Shown here: piece after piece, positions 51,264 to 60,562 of the stretch
How the letters are laid out: every line of letters begins with the position of its first letter
How positions within the stretch are numbered: the stretch's first letter is position 1
Origin: an uncultured Alistipes sp.
GTDB taxonomy: Bacteria > Bacteroidota > Bacteroidia > Bacteroidales > Rikenellaceae
Direction of reading: 5' to 3'
Assembly: GCA_910587675.1 (NCBI GenBank)
Contig: CAJUMU010000004.1
Location: forward strand, 1 to 64,000
Length of the DNA stretch: 64,000 nucleotides
Notes under the pieces: model-generated
The model's database searches: none
What the model was told of the DNA's origin: nothing
What the model saw: only the letters and a program-made list of their open reading frames with translations
Position numbers and translations under genes: made by a program

Positions 51264-52301
51264 CTAACGATTTAGAATTTTCACACGTTCGCCCTCGCGG
51301 AGCCGATAGACTCCCGCGGTCACCACCACCTCGCCCGACTCCACGCCCGAGAGAACGCTCACCATGTCGCGGCCGAATATGTCGCCCAGCGCCACGCTGC
51401 GACGCTCCACACAATCGTCGGCGCCGACCACCCACACATAGGTGCCGCCCTCGGCGGGCGCATAGACGGCCGTGAGCGGTACGGCCATGCTCCGCGTCGC
51501 ATCGTCGGCCGTGCGCATCGTCACCTGACATGTCATACCCGGCGAGATACGCGCCTCGACAGCGGCGTCGCGGTCGAGCTTCAGCGACACGGGGAATCCC
51601 GACGCGTCGGACGAGGTTTTGGCATAGGAGTCGAGCCGCGCCGAGAAACGCCGCTCGGGAAAGTTGTCGAACGTCACATAAAAACGGGTGGCCGAGTCGG
51701 CCAGCAGCGGCAGACTCTTTTCGGGTATGGTGAACTCCACGGTGCTGCTCACGGGGTTGACCAGTCGCAAGATGGTCTGCCCCGCCTGCACGCGCTCGTA
51801 CGTATCGACATAGGTGCGTTCGATCACGCCCGCGAACGGAGCGCGCAGCTTGGTCTGCGAAAGCAGATCTTTCGAATTCTCGTACATGGAACGCGCCTGC
51901 ACGAACGACGTCTGCGCCGTCTCGTACTCCTGACGCGACACGGCCTCGTGGTCGAGCAGACGTTTCATGCGCGAAAGCTGCGACGACGCCTTGTCGTATT
52001 GCGCCTTGTCGGAGGCCGCCTGAAGTTCCACGTCGCGCGGGTCGAGCTGCGCCAGCAAAGCCCCCTTCTCCACGAATTCGCCCTTCGAAACATCGACGCT
52101 CGCCACCTGCCCCGCGATCTTGAACGCCAGAGTGGTGGCGTCGTCGGCCGTGGACATGCCCGCGAAATCACGGTCGATGTAGTCGACGGCGTGCACGGCG
52201 GTCACTTTGACGGGGCGTATCGATTGCGTGACCTCGGCCCTGCGACCGCACGACGCGAAGCCGCACGCGACCGCAAACAAATAGGGATACAGTTTGCACA
52301 T
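51264..52301 (-). CDS. periplasmic adaptor (membrane fusion) lipoprotein of RND pump
   Basis: The 345-aa protein (ATG at 52301) has a lipoprotein signal ending GFASC. It shows the split lipoyl halves (AFKIAGQVASVDVSKGEFV and KLRAPFAGVIERTYVD), a helical hairpin between them, beta-barrel and membrane-proximal domains, and the terminal VVVTAGVYRLREGERVKI. It bridges the RND pump and TolC and begins the operon. A terminator just upstream separates it from the DoxX-like gene, yet no repressor gene is adjacent. Confidence 0.93.
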   Translation of the reverse strand: MCKLYPYLFAVACGFASCGRRAEVTQSIRPVKVTAVHAVDYIDRDFAGMSTADDATTLAFKIAGQVASVDVSKGEFVEKGALLAQLDPRDVELQAASDKAQYDKASSQLSRMKRLLDHEAVSRQEYETAQTSFVQARSMYENSKDLLSQTKLRAPFAGVIERTYVDTYERVQAGQTILRLVNPVSSTVEFTIPEKSLPLLADSATRFYVTFDNFPERRFSARLDSYAKTSSDASGFPVSLKLDRDAAVEARISPGMTCQVTMRTADDATRSMAVPLTAVYAPAEGGTYVWVVGADDCVERRSVALGDIFGRDMVSVLSGVESGEVVVTAGVYRLREGERVKILNR

Positions 52302-52309
52302 AGACAAAA

Positions 52310-52346
52310 AAAAATTGACCTTACCCGTCGGGAGGTCAATTTTTAT
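52310..52346 (-). terminator. terminator after the DoxX-like gene
   Basis: AAAAATTGACC pairs perfectly with GGTCAATTTTT on the minus strand; T-rich arm follows. It isolates the RND operon from the upstream suf-tmk transcript. Confidence 0.8.
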
Positions 52347-52364
52347 ACCAATCGCGTCCGCGCG

Positions 52365-53495
52365 TTACAGATCGCCCGTCGGCTTTATGTTGCGGCAGTT
52401 GTATTTGGCCTCGATTACGCCGTCGTCGAGCACCACAAGCCCGTTTTTCGCGCGCAGCATGGTCTTCATCACCGTGGCGTCGATATTGTAGCACCGCACC
52501 TCGACGCTGCCGTCGAAACGGTAATAGGTCACCGTGCGCAGGGGCTGGGGAGTGAGGCACACCACCGCGGCATCCTCGGCCTCGGCGCGCTCCACCACGC
52601 TCCGCAAACGGCTGCGGCACCCCTCGCCGATGTCGTTCAGATTCGTCACGCATATCATATATACCCTGCCGCGGCGAGTGAGGATGTCGCGTGTGAAATT
52701 ACCCTCGGGATCGGAGATCGAGAACTCGCTTATGAGGGTCTGCACGGCGGGAGCTTCGTTATCCACGCGGGTCTCCACCCACTCCCACTTATCCTCGTCC
52801 TGCCACTCCTCGTCGTCGATCGCGAACTCGCGCAGCTTGCCCGTACGGCGGTTGCGGTATACCAGAACATACTCCTCGACGGCCATCACGTCGCTGCCCG
52901 TATCGTGCTGCGCCTCGATCATCTCGTATATATTCGCGCCCCTTTTATAAGGCAGGAAATCTATCAACGGCAAATTGAAATAGCAATAGGCGCCCACGCC
53001 CATCGCGAAGATGCAGAACAGGCACGTCAGCGCCACCTCCGAGCGATGCAGCTCCATCACCCGATATTTGCGGTAGCGGTACCATACGACGAACACCATG
53101 GGCAGAATCACCAGATTCTTCAGGAAAGTCTGCCACGGAGTGAGTTTCAGCGCATCGCCGAAGCAGCCGCAGTCCTCCACAGGGATCCATGTGGCGCTGA
53201 GGAAGGTCAGCGCCGTGAAGAAGATCATCGACACCAGCGCGAATATGGATATAAGGCGCGTGCGGACCTTGAACACCAGCATGAGACCCATCATGAGCTC
53301 GGCTCCGCACAGCCAGATGGAGAATATCATGCTGTATGGCAACAGCTCCTCGAATCCGTATATCGACAGATACTCGTTCACCTTGAGCGCGGTGCCCCAC
53401 GGGTCGACGGACTTGACGAAACCCGAAAAGACGAATATCGCACCCACGACGATGCGACACGCATGCGATATGTTTTTCAATCTGCGCGACGCCAT
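52365..53495 (-). CDS. BT_3928-like DoxX-domain membrane protein
   Basis: The 376-aa product (start 53495, MASRRLKNISHACRIVVGAI) has a DoxX/MauE-like four-helix N-half (RIVVGAIFVFSGFVKSVDPW, then EDCGCFGDAL with a conserved Cys-Gly-Cys) and two further spans to about residue 180. The C-half is a soluble alpha/beta region (RGRVYMICVTNLNDIGEGCRS) of thioredoxin-like look without CxxC. BT_3928-type proteins are Bacteroidota-specific; disulfide or quinone redox is inferred. It follows the kinase gene by 2 bp. Confidence 0.8.
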   Translation of the reverse strand: MASRRLKNISHACRIVVGAIFVFSGFVKSVDPWGTALKVNEYLSIYGFEELLPYSMIFSIWLCGAELMMGLMLVFKVRTRLISIFALVSMIFFTALTFLSATWIPVEDCGCFGDALKLTPWQTFLKNLVILPMVFVVWYRYRKYRVMELHRSEVALTCLFCIFAMGVGAYCYFNLPLIDFLPYKRGANIYEMIEAQHDTGSDVMAVEEYVLVYRNRRTGKLREFAIDDEEWQDEDKWEWVETRVDNEAPAVQTLISEFSISDPEGNFTRDILTRRGRVYMICVTNLNDIGEGCRSRLRSVVERAEAEDAAVVCLTPQPLRTVTYYRFDGSVEVRCYNIDATVMKTMLRAKNGLVVLDDGVIEAKYNCRNIKPTGDL

Positions 53496-53497
53496 GC

Positions 53498-54181
53498 CTA
53501 CCCTATCATATATCGTTTCACGATGCTCTCTATCCGGCCGAAGATCTCCTCGGGCGGAGCCATGCGATCGCCCGCAAGGCTGCAATCCACCACGTGCATG
53601 TCGGCGTCGCGCTCGGCGGCGTCGAGATAGACGTTGCGCACGGCGCGCTGCAAGTCGAGCGACGATTCGTGGATGTCGCTGCACCCATGCAGGTATTCGC
53701 GGTCGTCGCCCGTACGCGTCTCGCCCAGTTTGCTGCACGTGAACGCGAAGGGCACGTCGAGAAAGATCGAGACGTCGGGTTGCGGAATGGCGAAATAGTC
53801 GTATTCCAGAGCCATGATCCAATCGCGCAGCCGCTCGCGCTCCTTCTCGTCGGCGATCTTGGCGCACTGGTAGCCTATATTGGAGTATACGTATCTGTCG
53901 ACTATGACCACGCGCCCCGTATCGAGCCAGCGGCGGATCTTCGAGGCGGCGTCGCGACGGTCGCCCGCATAGAGCATGGCCACCAGATAGGGATCGACGG
54001 CGTCGACTCCTCCCAGTTCGCCGCGCAGGAAACGCGCTATCAACTCGCCGAAGAAAGGCGCGTCGAAACGCGGAAAGTGGAGATATTCCGTGGGGATGTT
54101 CCGCTCGGCGAACATACGGCGCAAATTGGCTATCTGCGTCGACTTGCCAGAGCCGTCGACCCCCTCGAGTACTATGAACAT
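53498..54181 (-). CDS. tmk: thymidylate kinase-like enzyme
   Basis: The 227-aa P-loop kinase has EGVDGSGKST (6-15), the substrate DRYVYSNIGYQCAK segment with DRY, and a lid with CSKLGETRTGD. It phosphorylates dTMP to dTDP, though length and the extended C-terminal region make it a somewhat divergent member. Start 54181 matches the family N-terminus (MFIVLEGVDGSGKST). It follows sufS by 57 bp. Confidence 0.82.
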   Translation of the reverse strand: MFIVLEGVDGSGKSTQIANLRRMFAERNIPTEYLHFPRFDAPFFGELIARFLRGELGGVDAVDPYLVAMLYAGDRRDAASKIRRWLDTGRVVIVDRYVYSNIGYQCAKIADEKERERLRDWIMALEYDYFAIPQPDVSIFLDVPFAFTCSKLGETRTGDDREYLHGCSDIHESSLDLQRAVRNVYLDAAERDADMHVVDCSLAGDRMAPPEEIFGRIESIVKRYMIG

Positions 54182-54238
54182 AACTTTACCTTTTTTCCTT
54201 GTTATATTTTTCGGCCGCCGCGACCTTTCGGGCCGCAA

Positions 54239-55456
54239 TCATCGCAGCATCCTCGCCGCGCGCTCCACGCCGTCGCACAGACGGTCGATCTCCTCGCGGG
54301 TATTGTACATCGCCAGCGAGGCGCGGCACATTCCCGTCACGCCGTAATGCGTCATCACGGGTTCGGCGCAGTGCTGCCCCGTGCGGATGGCCACCCCCAA
54401 CTTGTCGAGGATCATGCCCACGTCGTAATGGTGCGCTCCCCCGACATTGAACGACACGATGGAACATTTGTCGGCCGTGCGGCCGTATATTTCGAGTCCG
54501 TCGACGCGGCTCAACCGCTCCTCGGCGTACGAGGTCAGTTCGCGCTCGTACCTCTCGACGGCTTCGCGATCCAGACTCTCGACATACCGCACCGCCTCGC
54601 CCAATCCCACCGCTCCTATGAAATTAGCCGTTCCCGCCTCGAACTTCAGGGGCAGAGGCGCATAGGTGGTCTTCTCGAACGACACCCGATCGACCATATC
54701 GCCGCCGCACAGGAAAGGCGGCATGGCATCCAGCAGCTCGCGTTTGCCGTAAAGCACGCCTATGCCCGTCGGACCGTACAGCTTATGTCCCGAAAAAGCG
54801 TAAAAGTCGCAATCGAGCCCCTTCACGTCCGCGCCGCCGTGCACCGCGCCCTGACATCCGTCGACCGTAACCGCTGCGCCCGCAGCATGGGCCTTGCGCA
54901 CGATCTCGCGCAGGTCGGGACGCGTGCCGAGCGTGTTCGACGCCTGTGTGACCGCCACCATACGGGTACGGCTGTCCAACAGAGCATCCAACCGTTCGGT
55001 CATCAAACGACCGTCGTCGTCGAACGGTAGCACCCTTATCTCCGCCCCCTTGCGCTCGGCGACGAGCTGCCACGGAACGATATTCGAATGATGTTCCATC
55101 TCGCTCACCACGATATTGTCGCCCGCGCGCAGGAACCTCTCGCCCCACGCATAGGCCACAGTGTTGAGCGAGGCCGTGGCTCCCGCCGTGAATATTATCT
55201 CCTCGCGATGCTCCGCCCCGATGAAGCGGCGTATATCCTCGCGCGCCTGCTCGTAGAAATCGGTCATCTCCTCCGAGAGGCGATGCACTCCGCGATGGAT
55301 GTTGGCGTTGATATCGCGGTGAAGCTCGTTCACCCGCTCGATAACGCGCAAGGGCTTCTGCGCAGTGGCCCCGCTGTCGAGATACGCCAGCGGCTTGCCG
55401 TTCACCTCGCGGTCGAGAATGGGAAAATCCCTGCGTATGTCGTTTACGTCGAACAT
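54239..55456 (-). CDS. sufS: SufS-type cysteine desulfurase
   Basis: The 405-aa PLP enzyme provides sulfur for Fe-S assembly. PLP Lys is K225 in FSGHKLYGPTGIG; the catalytic Cys lies in RTGQHCAEPVM (about residue 360); EMEHHSNIVPW and AVTVDGCQGAVHG are typical. Last of the sufBCDS genes, 2 bp after sufD. No sufE is seen in the window. Confidence 0.95.
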   Translation of the reverse strand: MFDVNDIRRDFPILDREVNGKPLAYLDSGATAQKPLRVIERVNELHRDINANIHRGVHRLSEEMTDFYEQAREDIRRFIGAEHREEIIFTAGATASLNTVAYAWGERFLRAGDNIVVSEMEHHSNIVPWQLVAERKGAEIRVLPFDDDGRLMTERLDALLDSRTRMVAVTQASNTLGTRPDLREIVRKAHAAGAAVTVDGCQGAVHGGADVKGLDCDFYAFSGHKLYGPTGIGVLYGKRELLDAMPPFLCGGDMVDRVSFEKTTYAPLPLKFEAGTANFIGAVGLGEAVRYVESLDREAVERYERELTSYAEERLSRVDGLEIYGRTADKCSIVSFNVGGAHHYDVGMILDKLGVAIRTGQHCAEPVMTHYGVTGMCRASLAMYNTREEIDRLCDGVERAARMLR

Positions 55457-55458
55457 GG

Positions 55459-56256
55459 CTACAACCGCTCCAGTTTATCGGTCAACACTTCGGCCAGCGC
55501 GCCGCCGATCACATCCTCCGCCGACACTATGTCGCATACGAAGCCCTCGATCTGCAACCGTCGGGCCTGCGCCTCCGACAGACCACGCTGACGCATGTAC
55601 ATCACGGCGTCGGCATCGAGCTGCCCCACCGTCGCGCCGTGCGAACACTTCACGTCGTCGGCATATATTTCGAGCTGCGGCTTGGCGACGATGCGCGCTT
55701 CGCCGCCGAGTTCGATGTTGCGGCTCGTCTGGCGCGCGTCGGTGCGTTGCGCGTCGGGCGCGACATAGACCAGTCCCGTGAACTCGCCTGTCGAGCGGCC
55801 GCCCGCGACACCCTTTATCAACGAGTCGCTACGGCAATCCGAGCTGTTATGGTTCACGCGAACATCGATCTCGGCGCGCTCCTCGCCGCCGACGATGAAC
55901 GCGCCGCGAAGGGTATTTTCGGCGTCGCGACCGTCGAGATCGATCTCGTACGCGGCCGAAGCCGCCGCGACGACGACGCATGTCGCGTCGCAACGGGCGG
56001 CGCCGCTCTGACGTATGACGCACTTCGAGGAGCTCTCGGCGAGAAACACCTCCGTCAGGCGCAGATGTCCGCCGTCGGCGATCTCGAAAACCGACGACGC
56101 GGCCTCCGCGCGGGTGCGGACGATCATAACCGACTCCTCGCCCGTGACGGCGCGGCGCACCTCCGACGGATCCACCAGCACCTCGGTGCCGCGGCCGTCG
56201 GCATCGACTATCCGTCCGTCCGACGCCTTGCTTTCGATATATTCGAGCAACCTCAT
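55459..56256 (-). CDS. sufD: short SufD, Fe-S scaffold subunit
   Basis: The 265-aa protein corresponds to the beta-helix core of SufD, with the conserved CSHGATVGQLD (about 206-216) and the C-terminal RQIEGF-like segment. It lacks the N-terminal helical region, since E. coli SufD is about 420 aa. Position between sufC and sufS and tight spacing (3 and 2 bp) leave little doubt about identity. The short form is common in Bacteroidales by recollection and is not a frameshift product here. Confidence 0.87.
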   Translation of the reverse strand: MRLLEYIESKASDGRIVDADGRGTEVLVDPSEVRRAVTGEESVMIVRTRAEAASSVFEIADGGHLRLTEVFLAESSSKCVIRQSGAARCDATCVVVAAASAAYEIDLDGRDAENTLRGAFIVGGEERAEIDVRVNHNSSDCRSDSLIKGVAGGRSTGEFTGLVYVAPDAQRTDARQTSRNIELGGEARIVAKPQLEIYADDVKCSHGATVGQLDADAVMYMRQRGLSEAQARRLQIEGFVCDIVSAEDVIGGALAEVLTDKLERL

Positions 56257-56259
56257 GCG

Positions 56260-57012
56260 CTAATCCTTATAATCGTTAATGAGCCAGTCGTAACCCTCCT
56301 TTTCGAGCTTGAGCGCAAGGCTCTTGTCGCCCGAGTGTATTATGCGGCCGCGATAGAGCACATGCACGTAATCGGGCACGATGTAATCGAGCAGACGCTG
56401 GTAGTGGGTAATCACCACCGTGGCGTTCTCCGCCGTATGGAGCTTGGTCACGCCCGTGGCCACGATGCGCAGAGCGTCGATATCGAGACCCGAATCGGTC
56501 TCGTCCAGAACGGCCAGTTTCGGTTCGAGCATCGCCATCTGGAATATCTCGTTCTTCTTCTTCTCGCCGCCCGAGAAACCCTCGTTCACGGCGCGGCCCG
56601 TCAGCTTGGAGTCCAGCTCCACCACCGCGCTCTTCTCGCGCATCAGGCGCAGGAACTCGCCGGCGGTCAAAGGCTCCTCGCCGCGGAATTTGCGCTGCTC
56701 GTTCACGGCCAACTTCATGAAGTTGGCCATCGTCACGCCGGGTATCTCCACGGGATACTGGAACCCGAGGAACAGCCCCATGCGCGCCCGATCCTCGATG
56801 GGCATCGACAGCAGGTCGCGTCCCATGAACTCGACCGACCCTTCGGTCACCGTATATTTCTCGTTGCCCGCCAGCACCGAAGCGAAAGTGCTCTTTCCCG
56901 AGCCGTTGGGCCCCATGATGGCATGCACCTCGCCCGCGCGGACCTCGAAATCGATCCCTCGCAGGATCTCCTTGCCCGCCACCGACGCATGCAGATTCTT
57001 TACTTTTAACAT
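56260..57012 (-). CDS. sufC: SufC ATPase
   Basis: The 250-aa ABC-type ATPase drives cluster assembly on SufBCD. Walker A GPNGSGKST (~35-43), signature FSGGEKKKNEI and Walker B VLDETDSGLD are all present. It sits 26 bp after sufB and 3 bp before sufD. Confidence 0.97.
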   Translation of the reverse strand: MLKVKNLHASVAGKEILRGIDFEVRAGEVHAIMGPNGSGKSTFASVLAGNEKYTVTEGSVEFMGRDLLSMPIEDRARMGLFLGFQYPVEIPGVTMANFMKLAVNEQRKFRGEEPLTAGEFLRLMREKSAVVELDSKLTGRAVNEGFSGGEKKKNEIFQMAMLEPKLAVLDETDSGLDIDALRIVATGVTKLHTAENATVVITHYQRLLDYIVPDYVHVLYRGRIIHSGDKSLALKLEKEGYDWLINDYKD

Positions 57013-57038
57013 ATATATGATTCTTTTTTATCCTTAAA

Positions 57039-58484
57039 CTATCCGACCGAACCTTCGAGACTTATCGACAGCAGCTTCTGGGCCTCGACGGCGAATTCCA
57101 TGGGCAGCTTCGCCAGCACCTCGCGCGCATATCCGTTTACGATCAACCCCACGGCATCCTCGGTCGAGAGGCCGCGCTGGTTGCAGTAGAACAGCTGCTC
57201 CTCGGATATCTTCGAAGTGGTGGCCTCGTGTTCGACCACGGCCGACGGGTTGCGCGAATCGATTACGGGGAACGTATGGGCTCCGCACTTGTCGCCGATG
57301 AGAAGCGAATCGCACTGCGAATAGTTGCGCGCGTTCTCGGCGCCCTTGGCCACGCGCACCAGACCGCGGTAGGCGTTCTGGCTGCGGCCCGCCGAGATGC
57401 CTTTCGACACGATGCGGCTGCGGGTGTTGCGGCCTATGTGTATCATCTTGGTGCCCGTGTCGGCCTGCTGGAAATTGTTGGTCATGGCCACCGAATAGAA
57501 CTCGCCGACGGAGTTGTCGCCCGCGAGCACGCAGCTCGGGTATTTCCACGTGATGGCCGAACCCGTCTCCACCTGCGTCCACGACAGACGCGCGTTGTCG
57601 CGGCAAATGCCGCGCTTGGTGACGAAATTGTATATTCCGCCGCGCCCCTCCTTGTCTCCCGGGTACCAGTTCTGCACCGTGGAGTACTTCACCTCGGCGT
57701 CGCGCTCGACGATGATCTCCACCACCGCCGCGTGCAACTGGTTCTCGTCGCGGCGCGGTGCCGTGCAACCCTCGAGATAGCTGACGTAAGAGCCCTCGTC
57801 GGCCACGAGCAGCGTGCGTTCGAACTGCCCCGTGCCCTCGGCGTTTATGCGGAAATAGGTCGAAAGCTCCATCGGGCAGCGCACCCCCTTGGGGACATAG
57901 CAGAACGAACCGTCGGAGAATACGGCCGCGTTGAGAGCCGCATAGAAATTATCGGTGTAAGGCACCACCGACCCCAGATACTTGCGCACCAGCTCGGGAT
58001 ACTCGCGCACCGCTTCGGCTATCGAGCAGAATATTATCCCCTTCTCGGCCAGCGTCTCGCGAAACGTCGTCTTCACCGACACCGAATCCATGACGGCGTC
58101 GACCGCCACGCCCGCCAAAGCCATCTGCTCCTCCAGAGGGATGCCCAGACGGTCGAACGTGCGTTTGAGTTCGGGATCCACCTCGTCCATCGAGCCCAAA
58201 GCCTTGCGGGGCTTGGGGGCGGCGTAATAGATTATATCCTGAAAATCGATATCGGGGATGGTGAGATGCGCCCACTCGGGACGCTTCATCGTAAGCCAAT
58301 GGCGGTAGGCTTTCAGACGGCGTTCGAGCATCCACTCGGGTTCCCCTTTCTTGGCGGATATGGTACGGATGACCTCCTCGTCCAGACCACGGCCGATGGT
58401 CTCGGTCTCGATGTCGGAGGTGAAGCCGTACTTATATTCGCCCTGCTCGATATTATCGATAATTTCTCTCTCCTTCTCTGCCAT
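57039..58484 (-). CDS. sufB: SufB Fe-S scaffold
   Basis: The 481-aa protein starts the operon. Motifs include WMLERRLKAYRHW, the beta-helix core with VLDGCTAPRRDENQLHAA-like EGCTAPRRDENQ, VTKRGICRDNAR, IDSRNPSAVVEHEATTSK and final EFAVEAQKLLSISLEGSVG. It forms the scaffold with SufC and SufD. A TAATTTTG -7 box lies on minus at 58504-58511. Confidence 0.97.
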   Translation of the reverse strand: MAEKEREIIDNIEQGEYKYGFTSDIETETIGRGLDEEVIRTISAKKGEPEWMLERRLKAYRHWLTMKRPEWAHLTIPDIDFQDIIYYAAPKPRKALGSMDEVDPELKRTFDRLGIPLEEQMALAGVAVDAVMDSVSVKTTFRETLAEKGIIFCSIAEAVREYPELVRKYLGSVVPYTDNFYAALNAAVFSDGSFCYVPKGVRCPMELSTYFRINAEGTGQFERTLLVADEGSYVSYLEGCTAPRRDENQLHAAVVEIIVERDAEVKYSTVQNWYPGDKEGRGGIYNFVTKRGICRDNARLSWTQVETGSAITWKYPSCVLAGDNSVGEFYSVAMTNNFQQADTGTKMIHIGRNTRSRIVSKGISAGRSQNAYRGLVRVAKGAENARNYSQCDSLLIGDKCGAHTFPVIDSRNPSAVVEHEATTSKISEEQLFYCNQRGLSTEDAVGLIVNGYAREVLAKLPMEFAVEAQKLLSISLEGSVG

Positions 58485-58552
58485 AATAAGCGGTAATAGT
58501 CCGCAAAATTACAAAAAAAATGCAAATAGTCGCCAACTATCTCCGCCGACCT

Positions 58553-59662
58553 CTATATCTTCAGGAATGTCTGCTTGCGATAGAGGAACCACAGGAACAG
58601 CCAGCATACGACCACGTAGCCGACCGAGGTGATTACCGCCGCGATATTTTCGGGGCACAGACCCGCCAGACCGCCGACGAAGAAATTGGATATTCCGCCG
58701 AAATTGACGATACGCTGCGCCATGTAGATCGTAATCGAGTTCATGCCCACCACGCGGAACAGCAACGTCCATCGACCGTTGAAGCCGCGCACATCGATAA
58801 CGTAATAGAACAACGCCATCATGGCCAGCGAATAGGACCCCACGGCGCATACGAACGTGCTCGACCACAGCATTTTGTTGACGGGGACGAATCCGTTGCC
58901 TACCACCGCGACGGCGGCCAGCGCGACGGCGCCGCCCAACATCCACAGAGTCTTGCGGTTGCCCGACATGCGCTCCTCGGGCAGACGAATCAGCTCGCCC
59001 GTGAACATTCCGAGCATCGCCGTGACGACGGCGGGCAGGGCCGACAACAGCCCCTCGGGATCGAAACGGCCGTCGAAATAGAGTTGCCCGGGCAGGAAAC
59101 AACGGTCGAAATAGCCGACGAAGCACCCTTCGCGACTCAGCGGATCGGCACCCGCCACATCCGGCGCGCCGACATATTTCGACAACAGCGCATAACCCGC
59201 GAGGATAAAGATCGACACCCCGATTCGGGTACGCAGGCCGCAGTTGACGTAGAGTATGGCAGCGAACATCCACGCGATGCCGATACGCGCCAACACGCTG
59301 GCGCAACGCAGATTGGCGAAGTCGAGTTTGAAAAGGCCGTTGTAAATGAGTCCCAGCAGGATGAGAATCGCGGCGCGGCGGATGATTTTCAAGTGTATCT
59401 CCATCGTCGAACGCCCCTTTTCGCGCTGCTTGGCATAGGAGAAGGGAAACGAAACGCCCGCGAGGAACAGGAACAGAGGAAAGATGGTATCGTGGTGGCG
59501 CAGTCCGTCCCACGACACGTGCCCCATCGAGCGAGCCACGGCGTCGGTAACCTCCCCGGGCCACAAGGCGCAGAGGGCCGCGACCACCGACGAAAGTCCC
59601 ATGATAAAAAACATGTCGAACCCGCGCAACGCGTCGAGCGACATCAAACGATCGTTCTTCAT
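58553..59662 (-). CDS. DUF5009/HGSNAT-like membrane acyltransferase
   Basis: The 369-aa protein has about ten hydrophobic spans. The N-terminal RLMSLDALRGFDMFFIMG and SWDGLRHHDTIFPLFLFLAGVS are hallmarks of the DUF5009/heparan-alpha-glucosaminide N-acetyltransferase (NagX) family, which acetylates sugars across a membrane from acetyl-CoA. The conserved His in HHDTIFP is a candidate acyl carrier. It is single, followed by an AT-rich stretch and tRNA-Ser. A role in amino-sugar acetylation is inferred. Confidence 0.87.
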   Translation of the reverse strand: MKNDRLMSLDALRGFDMFFIMGLSSVVAALCALWPGEVTDAVARSMGHVSWDGLRHHDTIFPLFLFLAGVSFPFSYAKQREKGRSTMEIHLKIIRRAAILILLGLIYNGLFKLDFANLRCASVLARIGIAWMFAAILYVNCGLRTRIGVSIFILAGYALLSKYVGAPDVAGADPLSREGCFVGYFDRCFLPGQLYFDGRFDPEGLLSALPAVVTAMLGMFTGELIRLPEERMSGNRKTLWMLGGAVALAAVAVVGNGFVPVNKMLWSSTFVCAVGSYSLAMMALFYYVIDVRGFNGRWTLLFRVVGMNSITIYMAQRIVNFGGISNFFVGGLAGLCPENIAAVITSVGYVVVCWLFLWFLYRKQTFLKI

Positions 59663-59851
59663 TTTATATAAAGGTTAAAGTTCATAGGCACACCTGATGC
59701 GCCGCCCAGCGGCCGACATCATTACAAAAGTACTCATTATTTTCGACATATCATACTATATCGTGGAGAGTTTCGGCCTCCTTAGGGCGAACGGCCGACA
59801 TCGGCAGGGAGGGATCCCGAAGCATTTTACGCAAAAAATCGTATCGATTAT

Positions 59852-59882
59852 TTTGCAATATGATTTTTTATATCTACCTTTG
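59852..59882 (+). promoter_or_regulatory. consensus promoter of tRNA-Ser
   Basis: TTTG (59852-59855), a 19-bp spacer and TACCTTTG (59875-59882) match the Bacteroidota consensus exactly. Confidence 0.85.
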
Positions 59883-59913
59883 CACTGCTCTTTTACGGAG
59901 CGATATTCAGTCA

Positions 59914-60002
59914 GGAAGGATGGGTGAGTGGCTGAAACCACCAGTTTGCTAAACTGACGTACTCGAATTTGGGTACCGGGGGTTCGAATCCCCCTCCTTC
60001 CG
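59914..60002 (+). tRNA. tRNA-Ser (anticodon GCT)
   Basis: The 89-nt cloverleaf has acceptor GGAAGGA/TCCTTCC, anticodon stem CAGTT/AACTG with GCT, the long variable arm (TACTCGAATTTGGGTA) of class II tRNAs and T loop GTTCGAATC. No CCA is encoded. It has a consensus promoter upstream and a strong terminator after it. Confidence 0.95.
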
Positions 60003-60014
60003 CTCGGTGCAGAT

Positions 60015-60060
60015 GTACTCGATGCCGCAAGATATCATGTCTTGCGGCATCTTTTTTTGT
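60015..60060 (+). terminator. terminator of tRNA-Ser
   Basis: GATGCCGCAAGA pairs with TCTTGCGGCATC and seven T follow. Confidence 0.92.
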
Positions 60061-60085
60061 CGTCGACCGAAAAGACCGCGCCCTG

Positions 60086-60517
60086 CTAATCCCGCGTATA
60101 GGAGTACAAGAGGTTGACGCTGAACGAATCGCCCTTGTAGATCTTCATCCCGTCGCGGCCGTACTCGATAGAATAGAGAATGTCGAACACGCTCTTGGTC
60201 CCACCCTTGTAGATTCGGTACGTATACGATCCCTTGTCGGAGAGCGTAATGGTATAGAGCGCATCGAACACCGACGTCGTCCCGCCCTTGTACACCGTCC
60301 ACTCGTCCTTCTTGCAACGTATGGTATAGAGCACGTCGAAGACCGTATTGCCTTTGCCGTTGTAGATCTTGTGCGTGCCCTCCGGCAAGTTCATTATCCG
60401 CACCAGATTGCAGATCAAATCGCGGTCAGCTTCGGGAATCGGCAGCTTGCGCCAATTCTGAGCCGATACGGAAATCGCCAACACGAGCGATACGATCAAA
60501 AACAGAAATTTTTTCAT
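60086..60517 (-). CDS. small secreted protein with four YxGxxxSVFDxLYTI repeats
   Basis: Start 60517 (MKKFLFLIVSLVLAISVSAQ) gives a signal peptide and a 143-aa precursor. After a helical segment (WRKLPIPEADRDLICNLVR) come four copies of a 24-27 residue unit: IYNGKGNTVFDVLYTI, VYKGGTTSVFDALYTI, IYKGGTKSVFDILYSI, IYKGDSFSVNLLYSY. Each looks like a beta hairpin. I do not recognise the family. It is AT-poor, lies beside tRNA-Ser, and an element of family II sits upstream. Confidence 0.7.
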   Translation of the reverse strand: MKKFLFLIVSLVLAISVSAQNWRKLPIPEADRDLICNLVRIMNLPEGTHKIYNGKGNTVFDVLYTIRCKKDEWTVYKGGTTSVFDALYTITLSDKGSYTYRIYKGGTKSVFDILYSIEYGRDGMKIYKGDSFSVNLLYSYTRD

Positions 60518-60562
60518 GGTTTCAAATTTAGGTAAATTTAAAAGTAACTGTCTGTTATAATT

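Noticed and set aside
48978..51275. 765-codon + frame antisense to the RND transporter
   Set aside because: His/Arg-rich shadow of a fully conserved RND gene.
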